This document shows positions 55,516 through 64,000 of a stretch of DNA of 64,000 nt, one piece after another. The stretch covers positions 62,001-126,000 of the forward strand of contig NZ_WUUL01000012.1 in NCBI RefSeq assembly GCF_009831235.1. Reading direction: 5' to 3'. The notes beneath the pieces were generated by a model. The model worked only from the letters and a program-made list of their open reading frames with translations, was not told the origin of the DNA and made no database searches. Source of the stretch: Shimazuella alba (GTDB taxonomy: Bacteria; Bacillota; Bacilli; Thermoactinomycetales; Thermoactinomycetaceae). The translations under genes were made by a program, and so were the position numbers. How positions within the stretch are numbered: position 1 is the stretch's first letter; every line of letters starts with the position of its first letter.

Positions 55516-56094
55516 TTACATATGCATATGATCGGAATGATCTATATAAGTTGGTAAAATAGGATGGAAGTATATTGCTATCAATAGGAGAATTGTATAA
55601 CCCAAAAGGATAGTAAGAAAGAATTTGTGGTTTGGAAGTGCTATTTTCTCTTGGTATTCAGGGGACTTATTTTCCAGTACTTCTTTTCGTATAAGAAAGA
55701 TGATCAAAATGCAACTTAATTTAAAAACAATAATGAGATAGGCAAGTGTGATAATTGGTGATTCAGTTTGGATCATGACACCTAACATTGCACCCATCAT
55801 TCCACCCATGATGCCCGCCAAAACCCCATCTAAAGAAGCTATTAGGTGGATTGGTTTTCCTGTAAGAAAACCTACTGCCATGCCAATTATGATAGCGATC
55901 TCAGTTGCTCCAAACATTTTCCCAATGAGCATACCTAGGATGGTTCCTAGCAACAAACTGGATAACATTGCTATGCCCATCGAAATCATCATACCTGTCA
56001 TTAGTGTGAGAGATTTTTTATGCTGATGTGTGAGAATAACTACATAAGTGGTACATCCAATTAAAGTCAGGAATCCAAGAGCGATAACATACAA
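55516..56094 (-). CDS. Glycine/methionine-rich membrane protein with His tail
   Basis: The 192-residue protein has about five membrane helices with many G-M, G-x-x-x-G and M-G-M steps (M-T-G-M-M-I-S-M-G-I-A-M, G-I-M-G-G-M-M-G-A-M-L-G). It ends with Y-I-D-H-S-D-H-M-H-M facing one side. TTG 56094 is preceded by AAAGGGGCG at 7 nt. I do not recognise the family. Met-rich helices plus a His/Met tail suggest handling of a soft metal such as copper, which is inference only. A short lipoprotein frame with a similar tail lies downstream. Confidence 0.6.
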   Translation of the reverse strand: MYVIALGFLTLIGCTTYVVILTHQHKKSLTLMTGMMISMGIAMLSSLLLGTILGMLIGKMFGATEIAIIIGMAVGFLTGKPIHLIASLDGVLAGIMGGMMGAMLGVMIQTESPIITLAYLIIVFKLSCILIIFLIRKEVLENKSPEYQEKIALPNHKFFLTILLGYTILLLIAIYFHPILPTYIDHSDHMHM

Positions 56095-56688
56095 TTCACA
56101 ACGCCCCTTTGTCTATGAATCTGCTCTTTTGCTTCATTTCAAATGATAGAGATCATGATTTTAAAGCACTATTTTTGTTTGATATGGATAATGATACACC
56201 TGTCCATTTGAATCTCAACAGAAACAAGATGTTATTATTGCTTGTTTCTGTCTCAAAAACTATCCTTAACCCAAGAATCCATTTGATTGTATAAATATAC
56301 TCCACCCCATCTTCTTTAATAAGATGATTTTGTCGTCTTGAGTTAAGCAACCAAATGAATCGTTTAACATCTATATTTCATATTGTATATATTTTATTTA
56401 TTTTTAATAATAGCTCTAATTGGTTATTTATAAGTAAATGCTATCATTTTTAGAAGGGGAAATGCCCTTATTTCAATTTCCGCAAATAAAACTATTTTAA
56501 AATGAACCAATGTAAGCCAATCGGTAATTATGCATGATACGAGTTTACTGTAGTTATTGGATGTACATCTCACAGTCCATTGTCATATGCATATTTTTAA
56601 TTATTTCCACTTATCTTTTCTTATATATATATCTACTTTTTGATTTTTTATGATAAACTATTCAGAAAAAAGATAGGAATCTATAAAC
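56095..56688. other. AT-rich spacer with one hairpin
   Basis: ACAGAAACAA at 56218-56227 pairs perfectly with TTGTTTCTGT at 56242-56251. There is no T-run after it and no credible gene. The region separates the divergent membrane protein and yndJ and should contain both promoters. Confidence 0.4.
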
Positions 56689-58335
56689 ATGAAAAAACCT
56701 ATATTTAAAAATTTACTAATTTCTGTTTCCTTATTGATATTATTCATAATATTTGTAGCTGATCTCGAAAAAATACTGGTATTTTCCATCATTCTCTTGG
56801 TACCCTTTGCCCTCTATCTTATTCCTACTTTAAAAAGAAATGGAAATAATTCTCGTTATCATACTTTTATATTAAAATTCCACCTTTATTTTGCAATTTC
56901 CGTTGCAATCTCACTTCTATTACCTACTGGAAGCGTTTTATCTGGAATATTTTCGATACCTTGGATGATTTATACCTTTGCCTTATTTGGTTATGGAATA
57001 AGACGTTTTATGGAACGTGGCGTTTATCTTATTGAAGAAAATGCGGTTGATACAAGTTTTTTCTATGCTTTCATAGGTGGAATTACCCTATGTATATATT
57101 GCTTTTCCATCGATCAAATCATTTATTATCATCTAACTTTCTATTTTCATTTTACTGGAATTTGCTCTACACTCTTTATTGGTTGGACTGGAAGGATAAT
57201 TCCTCTCAATAAAAAACTAAGTTTCTCTTATCGTTGGGCGGCTATAGGTACGATGATAAGTCCTCTGATCGTTGGAATTGGTATGATGCTGACAAATCTT
57301 TGGATAGAAAACCTAGGATTATGGATTTATACCTTGTGCATGATTGGTTATTGTGTTTTTATCTGGTTTCAAATAGAAAAAAAAACTTTCATCAGCGGTC
57401 TCTGTATTCAGCTATCCGCCATAATATTAGTTATAAGCTCTATTTTATCGATCATAAATGGTGTATTTCAATTACAAGGGCATACATGGCTCAGCACAGG
57501 GCAATGGCTATGGTATCATGAAATCCCAATTGCTTTTGCATTTATAGTAGGAGTACTTGGATGGTATTATCGACAGCCGATAGAGAAAAACAATCTATAT
57601 CAACTACCTCAAACTAATATTAATGGAGAATCATTTATCGGAAATGATTTCTTACAACGAAATGGATACCAAGATAAAATCGTTTCTCATTCTGGTATTG
57701 TAACGAATCTGGAAAAGTTCAGAAGAAATGACCTTAATATCAATTTACTGCATCCAAAAGTAGTCTCTTTTCTTGAAAATACATCCTTATATGATGTTGC
57801 TATAAATGCCCAATGGCGTAAATCCGCTTGGTTATTTGAAAAACTTCACAAAGCATATTCAAACAAAATACAACAAGCCAATGTCCCCTCTCCTCATGAG
57901 GGCACCGTAGAACTAAACAGCAAAATTATTAGTGTTATCAATCACGAGCAATATTGGAATAGAAAAATGAATGCTTGGCTTTGTAGTTATAAGAACACAG
58001 GGGAGACCTTTATAACTGGTATTTATTCCGCTCATGTACATAACGGTGAACGTTATTTACACTTTACAATGCCAATCCCTGGATGCAACCGAGCAACGAT
58101 CTATCGTCTAGAACATGGCATAGATGGTTCCTTGCAAATTTCCTCTGTTCCAAGAAAAGGTGGAACTGGTGATGAAGGGCATTATATCATGACAAAAAAC
58201 TTTTCAATTCGTATTCCTTTCAATGAACATAAAATTATTTGGATTGATGAATATGGGAGATTGCAAATGACACATCGTTTCTGGTTTTTTGGAGTAAAGG
58301 TTCTTACTCTGGAATATGAGATGATTGCAAAATAA
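56689..58335 (+). CDS. yndJ: YndJ-family membrane protein
   Basis: The 548-residue protein has about nine membrane helices up to residue 300, then a soluble domain of 230 residues ending R-L-Q-M-T-H-R-F-W-F-F-G. Length and layout match Bacillus YndJ (about 546), a conserved but uncharacterised family. The soluble part contains N-A-Q-W-R-K-S-A-W-L and G-H-Y-I-M-T-K-N-F. Its function is unknown. Stand-alone gene with a clear terminator. Confidence 0.8.
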   Translation: MKKPIFKNLLISVSLLILFIIFVADLEKILVFSIILLVPFALYLIPTLKRNGNNSRYHTFILKFHLYFAISVAISLLLPTGSVLSGIFSIPWMIYTFALFGYGIRRFMERGVYLIEENAVDTSFFYAFIGGITLCIYCFSIDQIIYYHLTFYFHFTGICSTLFIGWTGRIIPLNKKLSFSYRWAAIGTMISPLIVGIGMMLTNLWIENLGLWIYTLCMIGYCVFIWFQIEKKTFISGLCIQLSAIILVISSILSIINGVFQLQGHTWLSTGQWLWYHEIPIAFAFIVGVLGWYYRQPIEKNNLYQLPQTNINGESFIGNDFLQRNGYQDKIVSHSGIVTNLEKFRRNDLNINLLHPKVVSFLENTSLYDVAINAQWRKSAWLFEKLHKAYSNKIQQANVPSPHEGTVELNSKIISVINHEQYWNRKMNAWLCSYKNTGETFITGIYSAHVHNGERYLHFTMPIPGCNRATIYRLEHGIDGSLQISSVPRKGGTGDEGHYIMTKNFSIRIPFNEHKIIWIDEYGRLQMTHRFWFFGVKVLTLEYEMIAK

Positions 58336-58451
58336 ACCTAACACTAAAAACCCAACTTTCGTTTTATTTCTGGTTTTAGAACAAAGAGAATAAATCATGC
58401 ATAATCTAGTTAGATACTGAAACCATCCTACTTTTTTGGTATATCCATATG

Positions 58452-58484
58452 GATTAGAGATTTATTAAATCTCTAATCTTTTTT
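58452..58484 (+). terminator. Terminator of yndJ
   Basis: GATTAGAGATTT pairs perfectly with AAATCTCTAATC over a 3-nt loop and is followed by TTTTTTG. Confidence 0.9.
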
Positions 58485-58676
58485 GTCTATTCTTGTTTCA
58501 TAAGGCGTGTTACCAAGAAAGTTAGTTGACAGACTTTTTGCTATTATTTTTGTAAGCATGTTCTTGAAAATTCCCTTCGTCTATTCCAGTATGACATCGC
58601 TTGTTTCATCAAAAATAGACAACTGGATGATCTCCCTAATCTACATTATCAGAATCAAGTTCTTTTGTTTCGATTT

Positions 58677-59165
58677 TTAATATTTCACTTTCCATATCTG
58701 TGTTTGACCAGCAACGGCTTCTTTACTATAGGTTTTTTCTATGCTTTGGATCTTTTCTCCATTTGTAATAACTATCGGTGTTACTGTACTGCTCGCTTTC
58801 TTTTTGATCAGCTCTAAATCAAATTCCATAAGTAAATCGCCTGCTTTAATTTTATCATTTTTGTTTACATATACTGTAAAACCTTCGCCTTTCATTGCCA
58901 CCGTTTCAAGACCAATATGAATTAAAATTTCCAAACCTTTATTGGAAAGGATACCAATTGCATGTTTTGTAGGAAAAATTTGGATTATTTCTCCGTCTAT
59001 CGGCGCTACTACTTTACCATCGAAAGGGATAATAGCTACACCGTCCCCCATCATCTTTTTTGAAAAGACCAGGTCAGGTGTTTCCTCCATTTTTATCATC
59101 TCTCCGCTTAATGGCGAAACAAATAATTCTTGCTCTTGTTTTTTACCAAATAATTTATCAAACAT
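58677..59165 (-). CDS. PTS glucose-type EIIA protein (Crr-like)
   Basis: The 162-residue protein has the EIIA-Glc beta-sandwich pattern: V-S-P-L-S-G-E-M, D-G-V-A-I-I-P-F-D-G, then P-T-K-H-A-I-G-I (His68) and the phosphorylated His83 in L-I-H-I-G-L-E-T. The E-x-x-P-D-x-x-F-S recognition segment is present. Free-standing EIIA-Glc proteins can feed several EIIBC permeases. It lies downstream of cdd but is separated by a terminator, its own promoter with CRE, and an RNA antiterminator, so it is expressed in response to sugar. Confidence 0.92.
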   Translation of the reverse strand: MFDKLFGKKQEQELFVSPLSGEMIKMEETPDLVFSKKMMGDGVAIIPFDGKVVAPIDGEIIQIFPTKHAIGILSNKGLEILIHIGLETVAMKGEGFTVYVNKNDKIKAGDLLMEFDLELIKKKASSTVTPIVITNGEKIQSIEKTYSKEAVAGQTQIWKVKY

Positions 59166-59191
59166 TCTCTATTCCTCCGTTCTTCTTAAAA

Positions 59192-59262
59192 GAAAAAGAC
59201 CTAAAACACGCGCTTTAACATACTTCACGCTGTTTTAGGTCTCGCTTGATTGAACAGTAACC
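59192..59262 (-). promoter_or_regulatory. RAT antiterminator and terminator before EIIA gene
   Basis: On the minus strand GGTTACTGTTCAATCAAGCG (59262 leftwards) continues into AGACCTAAAACA at 59242-59231, the 5' arm of a perfect 12-bp terminator whose other arm is TGTTTTAGGTCT at 59208-59197, followed by TTTTT. The layout and sequence resemble the sacB and ptsG leaders, where SacY or GlcT binds the RAT element and blocks the overlapping terminator. Confidence 0.75.
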
Positions 59263-59286
59263 ATCCCTATATCAATTTGTATTCTA

Positions 59287-59315
59287 ATACTAATATATAA
59301 TTAAAGCGCTTGCAA
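59287..59315 (-). promoter_or_regulatory. Promoter with overlapping CRE for the EIIA gene
   Basis: On the minus strand TTGCAA (59315-59310) and TAGTAT (59292-59287) are separated by 17 bp. The expected transcript start is near 59280, 18 nt before the RAT element. TTAAAGCGCTTGCA at 59301-59314 matches the CcpA site at 12 of 14 and covers the -35 box. Confidence 0.65.
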
Positions 59316-59493
59316 GATATTCAATTTCTAATTAATCTTTCCAAAAATAGTAAAAGCCATTCTGCTTCTGCAAAGAAACTTATTTAAAAAGACCACATTC
59401 AATAATTGAATATCAAAATACCCTTCCTATCTATTCATTTAATTGCTTGGAATGACTTATAGCTATATATTACATTGAAATTCCCATTGCTAT

Positions 59494-59895
59494 CTAATTA
59501 TTTTGTAAGTCCTTTGCTGAAAAATACCCTGGCAACAATTCATTAATCGTTGTCACTACAAAATCTCCTTTTAAGTTTGCCAGAATGATTTGGGTATCAG
59601 CTCCACAAAATTCTGCAAGGACTTGTCTGCATGCACCGCATGGTGCAATCGGTCCGTCTGTATTTCCTACAACGGCGATCGCTTTGATTTTTTTTGCACC
59701 TTCTGAAACGGCCTTAAACACTGCCGTCCGTTCTGCACAGTTTGTCAATCCATAGGAGGCGTTTTCAATATTGCATCCACGATAAATTGTATTGTCAGCT
59801 GTCAACAACGCTGCTCCTACTTTGAAATTGGAATACGGGACATAGGCTTGTCCACTCGCTGAAATCGCTTCATCAATAAGTTGTTTCCATTCCAT
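59494..59895 (-). CDS. cdd: Cytidine deaminase
   Basis: It deaminates cytidine and deoxycytidine to the uridines. The 133-residue tetrameric zinc form shows N-C-A-E-R-T-A (Cys53 zinc ligand, Glu55 proton shuttle) and P-C-G-A-C-R-Q (Cys86, Cys89 zinc ligands). It follows pdp by 82 bp in the deoxyribonucleoside operon, supplying deoxyuridine to the phosphorylase. Confidence 0.96.
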   Translation of the reverse strand: MEWKQLIDEAISASGQAYVPYSNFKVGAALLTADNTIYRGCNIENASYGLTNCAERTAVFKAVSEGAKKIKAIAVVGNTDGPIAPCGACRQVLAEFCGADTQIILANLKGDFVVTTINELLPGYFSAKDLQNN

Positions 59896-59977
59896 CTTTT
59901 TTGACCACCTTTTTAGGTTTTAACCAGGATAGACAGATAATTTCTAATTTGCCATTTATTTCAACATCAGACTATGC

Positions 59978-61282
59978 CTATTTATCCGTTATAATCGTAT
60001 GAATTAATGGAGAAGTCTTTGCTTTATTTGATATCGTAATATTTTCATAAATCTTAGCTTTTACATCCTCCACATCTTTTCGATTAGCATAAATAGTAAC
60101 TAGTGGTTCACCTTCTTTTACTGCTTCGCCAACTTTTTTATGCAACATTAAGCCAACAGCTAGATCAATCTCATCTTCTTTTGTTGCACGACCTGCTCCC
60201 AAAAGCATTGCAGCGATGCCAATTTCATCTGCCACCATATTAGAAACGATACCTGAAGTTTTAGCAGGTATATCGATTACATATTTAGCTTGGGGTAATT
60301 TTTCTGGATGATCTACGACAGAGCTATCTCCACCTTGATTACGCAGGAACTCTTTGAATTTTTCAATTGCTTTTCCATTCTTCATCACTTCTATTAACAT
60401 TGCACGCGCTTCTTCTAATGTTTCTGCTTTTTTAGCGAGTACAACCATTTGACTTCCTAATACGAGTACCAATTCCGTTAAGTCTTCTGGCCCTTCTCCT
60501 CTTAATGTATCCATTGCTTCCTTCACTTCGAGCGCATTTCCAATCGCAAATCCTAGAGGTTGAGACATATCTGAAATAACAGCCATTGTTTGGCGACCTA
60601 CATTATTTCCGATTCGCACCATTGCATGTGCTAATTCCTTTGCATCTTCTTCTGTCTTCATAAATGCCCCTGCACCTGTCTTCACATCAAGGACAATAGC
60701 ATCAGCACCAGCAGCAATTTTTTTACTCATAATAGAACTTGCGATTAATGGAATAGAATTTACCGTTCCTGTCACATCACGTAATGCATACATCTTTTTG
60801 TCGGCAGGTGTTAAATTGCCACTTTGTCCAATAACTGCAACCTTATTACGGTTTACGATATCGATAAACTGCTCTTTCGTAATTTCAACATGAAATCCTG
60901 CTACTGCTTCTAATTTATCTATTGTGCCTCCTGTATGCCCTAAACCTCGTCCAGACATTTTCGCAACTGGTACATCTAAAGCCGCCACTAATGGACCTAA
61001 AACTAATGTTGTTGTATCACCAACTCCACCAGTTGAATGTTTATCTACTTTTATCCCTTCAATCGCAGATAAATCAACCGTGTCTCCTGACTCAACCATC
61101 GCCATTGTTAGATCAGCACGTTCACGATCAGACATATCTTGAAAATAGATCGCCATTGCCAAAGCACTTACTTGATAATCAGGTATTGTACCTTCTGTAT
61201 ATCCATTAATAAAAAATTTTATTTCCTCTGTCGTTAGTTCTTTACCGTCACGTTTTTTACCAATGATATCTACCATTCTCAT
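59978..61282 (-). CDS. pdp: Pyrimidine-nucleoside phosphorylase
   Basis: It splits uridine, thymidine or deoxyuridine with phosphate to a base and (deoxy)ribose-1-phosphate. The 434-residue protein shows [11 protein letters not shown] (phosphate site), [17 protein letters not shown] and [10 protein letters not shown], all hallmarks. Substrates arrive through NupC; the deoxyribose phosphate goes, after a phosphopentomutase not in this window, to DeoC. The start is ATG 61282 with AAGGAG upstream. Confidence 0.96.
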   Translation of the reverse strand: MRMVDIIGKKRDGKELTTEEIKFFINGYTEGTIPDYQVSALAMAIYFQDMSDRERADLTMAMVESGDTVDLSAIEGIKVDKHSTGGVGDTTTLVLGPLVAALDVPVAKMSGRGLGHTGGTIDKLEAVAGFHVEITKEQFIDIVNRNKVAVIGQSGNLTPADKKMYALRDVTGTVNSIPLIASSIMSKKIAAGADAIVLDVKTGAGAFMKTEEDAKELAHAMVRIGNNVGRQTMAVISDMSQPLGFAIGNALEVKEAMDTLRGEGPEDLTELVLVLGSQMVVLAKKAETLEEARAMLIEVMKNGKAIEKFKEFLRNQGGDSSVVDHPEKLPQAKYVIDIPAKTSGIVSNMVADEIGIAAMLLGAGRATKEDEIDLAVGLMLHKKVGEAVKEGEPLVTIYANRKDVEDVKAKIYENITISNKAKTSPLIHTIITDK

Positions 61283-61311
61283 TACAAATCACTACTCCTT
61301 TATTCATACTC

Positions 61312-62493
61312 TTAAACGATTAAGCCAACAATCGTTGCCGATAAAAAGCTCACTAAAGTTGCTCCGAGAAGTAATTTCAACCCAAACCTTGCTACCACAT
61401 TTCCTTGTTTTTCATTTAAACTTTTAACAGCACCAGCGATAATTCCGATGGAAGAGAAGTTTGCGAATGAAACAAGGAACACAGATATAATAGCAGTTGT
61501 TCTTTCTGTGAAGTGAAAGTTGCCTTGTGCTAAATTTGTCATAGCAACAAATTCATTTGATACCAGTTTCGTCGCCATAATGTTACCCGCGTTAACAGCT
61601 TCATGCCAAGGAACTCCTATAATAAAAGCAAATGGCGCAAATACATAACCGAGGATTTCTTGGAATGATATACCAATTATTCCTTTGAACACAGCATTTA
61701 TAAAAGCAATCAGAGCAATGAATCCAATCAGCATCGCCGCTACCGTAATAGCAACTTTAAAGCCATCCATTATATATTCTCCTAATACTTCGAAAAAGCT
61801 CTTTTTCTCTGTCTCTTGTACTTCTAACATATCTTCTTTTTCCGTAACATCATAAGGATTAATAATCGAAGCGATAATAAACCCACCAAATAAGTTAAGT
61901 ACTAGAGCCGTTACAACATATTGAGGTTTTAATAAAACCATATATGACCCAACGATAGACATAGAAACAGTTGACATCGCTGAGGCACATAATGTGTATA
62001 GTCTTCTTTCTGATAGTAAACCTAACTGCTTCTTAACGGAAATAAACACTTCTGATTGCCCTAAAATTGCTGAAGCTACAGCATTGTATGATTCAAGTTT
62101 CCCCATTCCATTTACTTTACTTAAAGCTAAACCTATATACTTCACAATGAACGGTAATACTTTAAGGTGCTGTAAAATACCAATTAACGCTGAAATAAAC
62201 ACAATTGGCATTAATACACCTAAAAAGAAGGAGAATTCTTTTTGATTTACCAAGCCTCCAAATACAAAATTAATACCTTCACCAGCATACTTTAACAGTT
62301 GTCCAAAACCATTTGCAATTCCAGCGATAAGTACATTCCCTACGGTCGTATTTAATAAAATAAAACCTAAAATAAACTGTAATATAATCATGATTATAAT
62401 AGGTTTGTATTTGACTTTTTTCCTATTATTACTAGCAAGCCATGTGACACCTAAAATAATGACGAGACCTATAATACCTATAACGTAATTCAT
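61312..62493 (-). CDS. nupC: Concentrative nucleoside transporter NupC
   Basis: A CNT-family proton or sodium nucleoside symporter of about 393 residues. It shows helical segments, the conserved G-Q-S-E-V-F-I-S-V near residue 146, and F-A-F-I-I-G-V-P-W-H-E-A. It begins M-N-Y-V-I-G-I-I-G-L-V, as Bacillus NupC does. ATG 62493 has AGGAG 7 nt upstream and is preferred over GTG 62499. Between deoC and pdp, as in Bacillus. A CRE-like site lies immediately upstream. Confidence 0.94.
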   Translation of the reverse strand: MNYVIGIIGLVIILGVTWLASNNRKKVKYKPIIIMIILQFILGFILLNTTVGNVLIAGIANGFGQLLKYAGEGINFVFGGLVNQKEFSFFLGVLMPIVFISALIGILQHLKVLPFIVKYIGLALSKVNGMGKLESYNAVASAILGQSEVFISVKKQLGLLSERRLYTLCASAMSTVSMSIVGSYMVLLKPQYVVTALVLNLFGGFIIASIINPYDVTEKEDMLEVQETEKKSFFEVLGEYIMDGFKVAITVAAMLIGFIALIAFINAVFKGIIGISFQEILGYVFAPFAFIIGVPWHEAVNAGNIMATKLVSNEFVAMTNLAQGNFHFTERTTAIISVFLVSFANFSSIGIIAGAVKSLNEKQGNVVARFGLKLLLGATLVSFLSATIVGLIV

Positions 62494-62507
62494 AAACACT
62501 CTCCTTT

Positions 62508-62521
62508 TGTATCCGCTTACA
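62508..62521 (-). promoter_or_regulatory. CRE-like site before nupC
   Basis: TGTATCCGCTTACA matches the CcpA consensus at 13 of 14. It lies between deoC and nupC, 15 bp before the nupC start, in position for an internal roadblock. Confidence 0.55.
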
Positions 62522-62573
62522 TATTTTTTAAAAAAATTTATAAATCTATTACTTTCAACATTTTCGATGCATG

Positions 62574-63245
62574 TCAGTAGTTATTTGGATCACTTTCTTT
62601 ATCGTTTAAGACAATCGCAACACTTGCACTTGCTCCGATTCTAGAAGCTCCAGCTTCCACCATTTTCTCTGCATCTTCGCGTGTGCGAATGCCACCAGAT
62701 GCTTTCACTCCAACGTTTTCTCCAACTGTTTTGCGCATTAATGCAATATCTTTGGAAGTTGCTCCACCAGTGGAAAATCCCGTTGAAGTTTTTACAAAAT
62801 CAGCTCCAGCTTTTACAGATAATTGGCAAGCTCGAATTTTTTCTTCATCTGTTAACAAACAAGTTTCAATAATAACTTTTACAAGTGCTTTTCCTTTTGC
62901 AGCTTTTACAACTTCATATATATCCTTTTCAACAAGATCATCTGCACCAGCTTTTAGAGCTCCGATATTGATAACCATGTCTACTTCCGTTGCACCTTTT
63001 GCAATAACATCTTTTGTTTCATATACTTTTGTCTCAGTAGTATTTGCTCCTAAAGGAAATCCAATAACTGTGCAGACCTCCACACCTTGTCCTGCTAATT
63101 CTTCAGCAGCTAATTTTACCCAAACTGGATTAATACAAACAGAAGCGAAGCCATATTTTTTTGCTTCTTCTAAAACTTTTAAAATATCATCTTTTTTAGT
63201 ATCTGGTTTCAAAGCTGTATGATCAATTAAATTCGCTATGTCCAT
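62574..63245 (-). CDS. deoC: Deoxyribose-phosphate aldolase
   Basis: It cleaves 2-deoxyribose-5-phosphate to acetaldehyde and glyceraldehyde-3-phosphate. The 223-residue class I aldolase begins [14 protein letters not shown]. It has Asp89 in V-D-M-V-I-N-I-G, Schiff-base Lys152 in D-F-V-K-T-S-T-G-F, and the proton-relay Lys in [11 protein letters not shown] 63245, with AGGAG 8 nt upstream, is chosen; a longer frame to 63281 has no support. First gene after the DeoR-like regulator, with a palindromic operator before it. Confidence 0.95.
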   Translation of the reverse strand: MDIANLIDHTALKPDTKKDDILKVLEEAKKYGFASVCINPVWVKLAAEELAGQGVEVCTVIGFPLGANTTETKVYETKDVIAKGATEVDMVINIGALKAGADDLVEKDIYEVVKAAKGKALVKVIIETCLLTDEEKIRACQLSVKAGADFVKTSTGFSTGGATSKDIALMRKTVGENVGVKASGGIRTREDAEKMVEAGASRIGASASVAIVLNDKESDPNNY

Positions 63246-63314
63246 TTTCTTTGCTCCTCTTATCCCTTTTAGCACCTTCATTCTAACTCCACTCCGAACA
63301 AATGTAAATACACC

Positions 63315-63332
63315 TTTGAAATTTTGTTCAAA
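63315..63332. promoter_or_regulatory. Candidate DeoR operator
   Basis: TTTGAA-ATTTTG-TTCAAA is an inverted repeat 70 to 87 bp before deoC. Bacillus DeoR is reported to bind ATTGAA/TTCAAT half-sites, so this is the likely target. Confidence 0.5.
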
Positions 63333-63398
63333 TCTTTTATTTCTTATTTATTATTATTAAATCAAATCCAGGCTTTTATTAGTAATCAAATAAAAAGG

Positions 63399-63425
63399 CC
63401 TCTCAAATTCATTATGTTTGAGAGG
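63399..63425 (-). terminator. Terminator of deoR
   Basis: CCTCTCAAA pairs perfectly with TTTGAGAGG over 9 nt, with TTTTTATTTG after it on the minus strand. It overlaps the last codons of deoR, so deoC and later genes need their own promoter. Confidence 0.8.
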
Positions 63426-64000
63426 ATCTCCTATCTTTCATTTTTTTATAATTTAGTAACTCTTTCGCAGTATGCTGATCTATAATCACAACATTTGCGT
63501 ATCCTCCGCTTAATGCGCCATCAATTGCTTTTACCTTTCTTGATCCTCCCGCAACCAGAACGGATCTTTTCTTTAAGCGAAGCTCTGCTAAATCAATGCC
63601 AATTGTACGCTGATTAATTTCAGCACTGCAAATATTACCATCACTATCAAAGAAACGTGAACAAATGTCACCAACGGCTTGCTCTTTCAATAAACTTACT
63701 TCTTTTTTATCTAAATATCCTAATTGGAATAATAGAGCTTCGTCTCTAACTGTTCCAACTGTGAAAATTGCAATATTTGCTTGTTTTCCCATCTCAATAA
63801 TATGGCGAATATGTCTATCCTGTTCGACTAGTTCTTTTGTAACTGCGTTATCAAATATAACTGGAAGCGGTAGGTTTTGTGGTGTTGTTTGAAAGGCATC
63901 TGCAAATAGGGTAATCGTTTCGTTTGCATATGTATTAACACTTGAATGACTAATACCTCCTTTTAATTGAACAACCTCTACCCCTTTTATATGCTGAGGC
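63412..64000 (-). CDS. deoR: Deoxyribonucleoside regulator (SorC/DeoR family), C-terminal part
   Basis: The frame is open to the right edge, so only the last 196 or so residues are seen. They match the sugar-binding domain of SorC-type regulators: V-V-Q-L-K-G-G-I, L-P-L-P-V-I-F, I-A-I-F-T-V-G-T-V-R-D-E-A, V-G-D-I-C-S-R-F-F-D-S-D-G-N-I-C and V-L-V-A-G-G-S-R-K. In Bacillus, DeoR senses deoxyribose-5-phosphate and represses deoC-nupC-pdp, the same gene order as here. The DNA-binding part lies outside the window. Confidence 0.9.
   Translation of the reverse strand, partial: PQHIKGVEVVQLKGGISHSSVNTYANETITLFADAFQTTPQNLPLPVIFDNAVTKELVEQDRHIRHIIEMGKQANIAIFTVGTVRDEALLFQLGYLDKKEVSLLKEQAVGDICSRFFDSDGNICSAEINQRTIGIDLAELRLKKRSVLVAGGSRKVKAIDGALSGGYANVVIIDQHTAKELLNYKKMKDRRSSQT

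Noticed and set aside
62683-63222. Plus-strand 179-residue frame
   Set aside because: Antisense shadow of deoC.

Overview
The window is low-GC Bacillota DNA, most likely class Bacilli. The evidence is the strong AGGAGG-type ribosome sites, the frequent TTG and GTG starts, the CcpA-type (CRE), NrdR-type and SacY/GlcT-type control sites, and a gene set close to Bacillus relatives (OpuA, KdgD, YndJ, DeoR-DeoC-NupC-Pdp-Cdd, two-domain VOC dioxygenase). A class II ribonucleotide reductase, DUF5946 and a FemAB-like acyltransferase would also fit Thermoactinomycetaceae, but I cannot fix the family from this sequence. No rRNA, tRNA, CRISPR array or origin was seen.

Layout. 1-10 kb: an HXXEE protein end, a GC-richer orphan gene, a broken NIPSNAP-like gene, a FemAB/GNAT protein, malic enzyme, a DUF559 nuclease-fold protein, DUF2935, a DHA2 efflux pump and a badly frameshifted SulP permease. 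10-14 kb: an Lsa-type ABC-F resistance gene behind a leader-peptide attenuator, convergent with an AdoCbl-dependent ribonucleotide reductase that has tandem NrdR boxes. 14.5-25 kb: a mobile-element zone with three degenerate IS3-family copies and a solo end. One 3.6-kb IS-bounded segment carries a quinone-reductase gene and its truncated HxlR regulator. It sits inside a GC-richer gene that can be rejoined in frame across a 3-bp target duplication. 25-31 kb: a FadR-type regulated hexarate/ketoglutarate-semialdehyde operon ending in an unusual Nramp-like transporter. 32-35 kb: glycine-betaine transporter OpuA. 35-46 kb: ordinary metabolic genes mixed with pseudogenes, plus a DUF2268/DUF5946 pair. 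46-52 kb: a Lac-family PTS operon with a glycosylasparaginase and CutC, divergent from its PRD activator. 52-58 kb: a KdgK pseudogene, LysE/AraC, small His-rich membrane proteins and YndJ. 58-64 kb: a deoxyribonucleoside catabolic operon (deoR, deoC, nupC, pdp, cdd), followed by an EIIA-Glc-like gene with its own CRE-overlapped promoter and RNA antiterminator.

How they work together. Three catabolic modules (hexarate, PTS/glycoasparagine, deoxyribonucleoside) each carry CRE-like sites, so all three are probably under carbon-catabolite control. The two regulatory RNA leaders (ABC-F attenuator and EIIA antiterminator) rest on complementary segments readable in the sequence. The density of frameshifted genes (SulP, phosphatase, KdgK, NIPSNAP-like, two small helical proteins, transposases) suggests ongoing gene decay, or alternatively an assembly with indel errors. 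The most system-like novelties are the glycosylasparaginase-PTS operon, the Nramp-like gene in the hexarate operon, and the IS-interrupted GC-rich gene.
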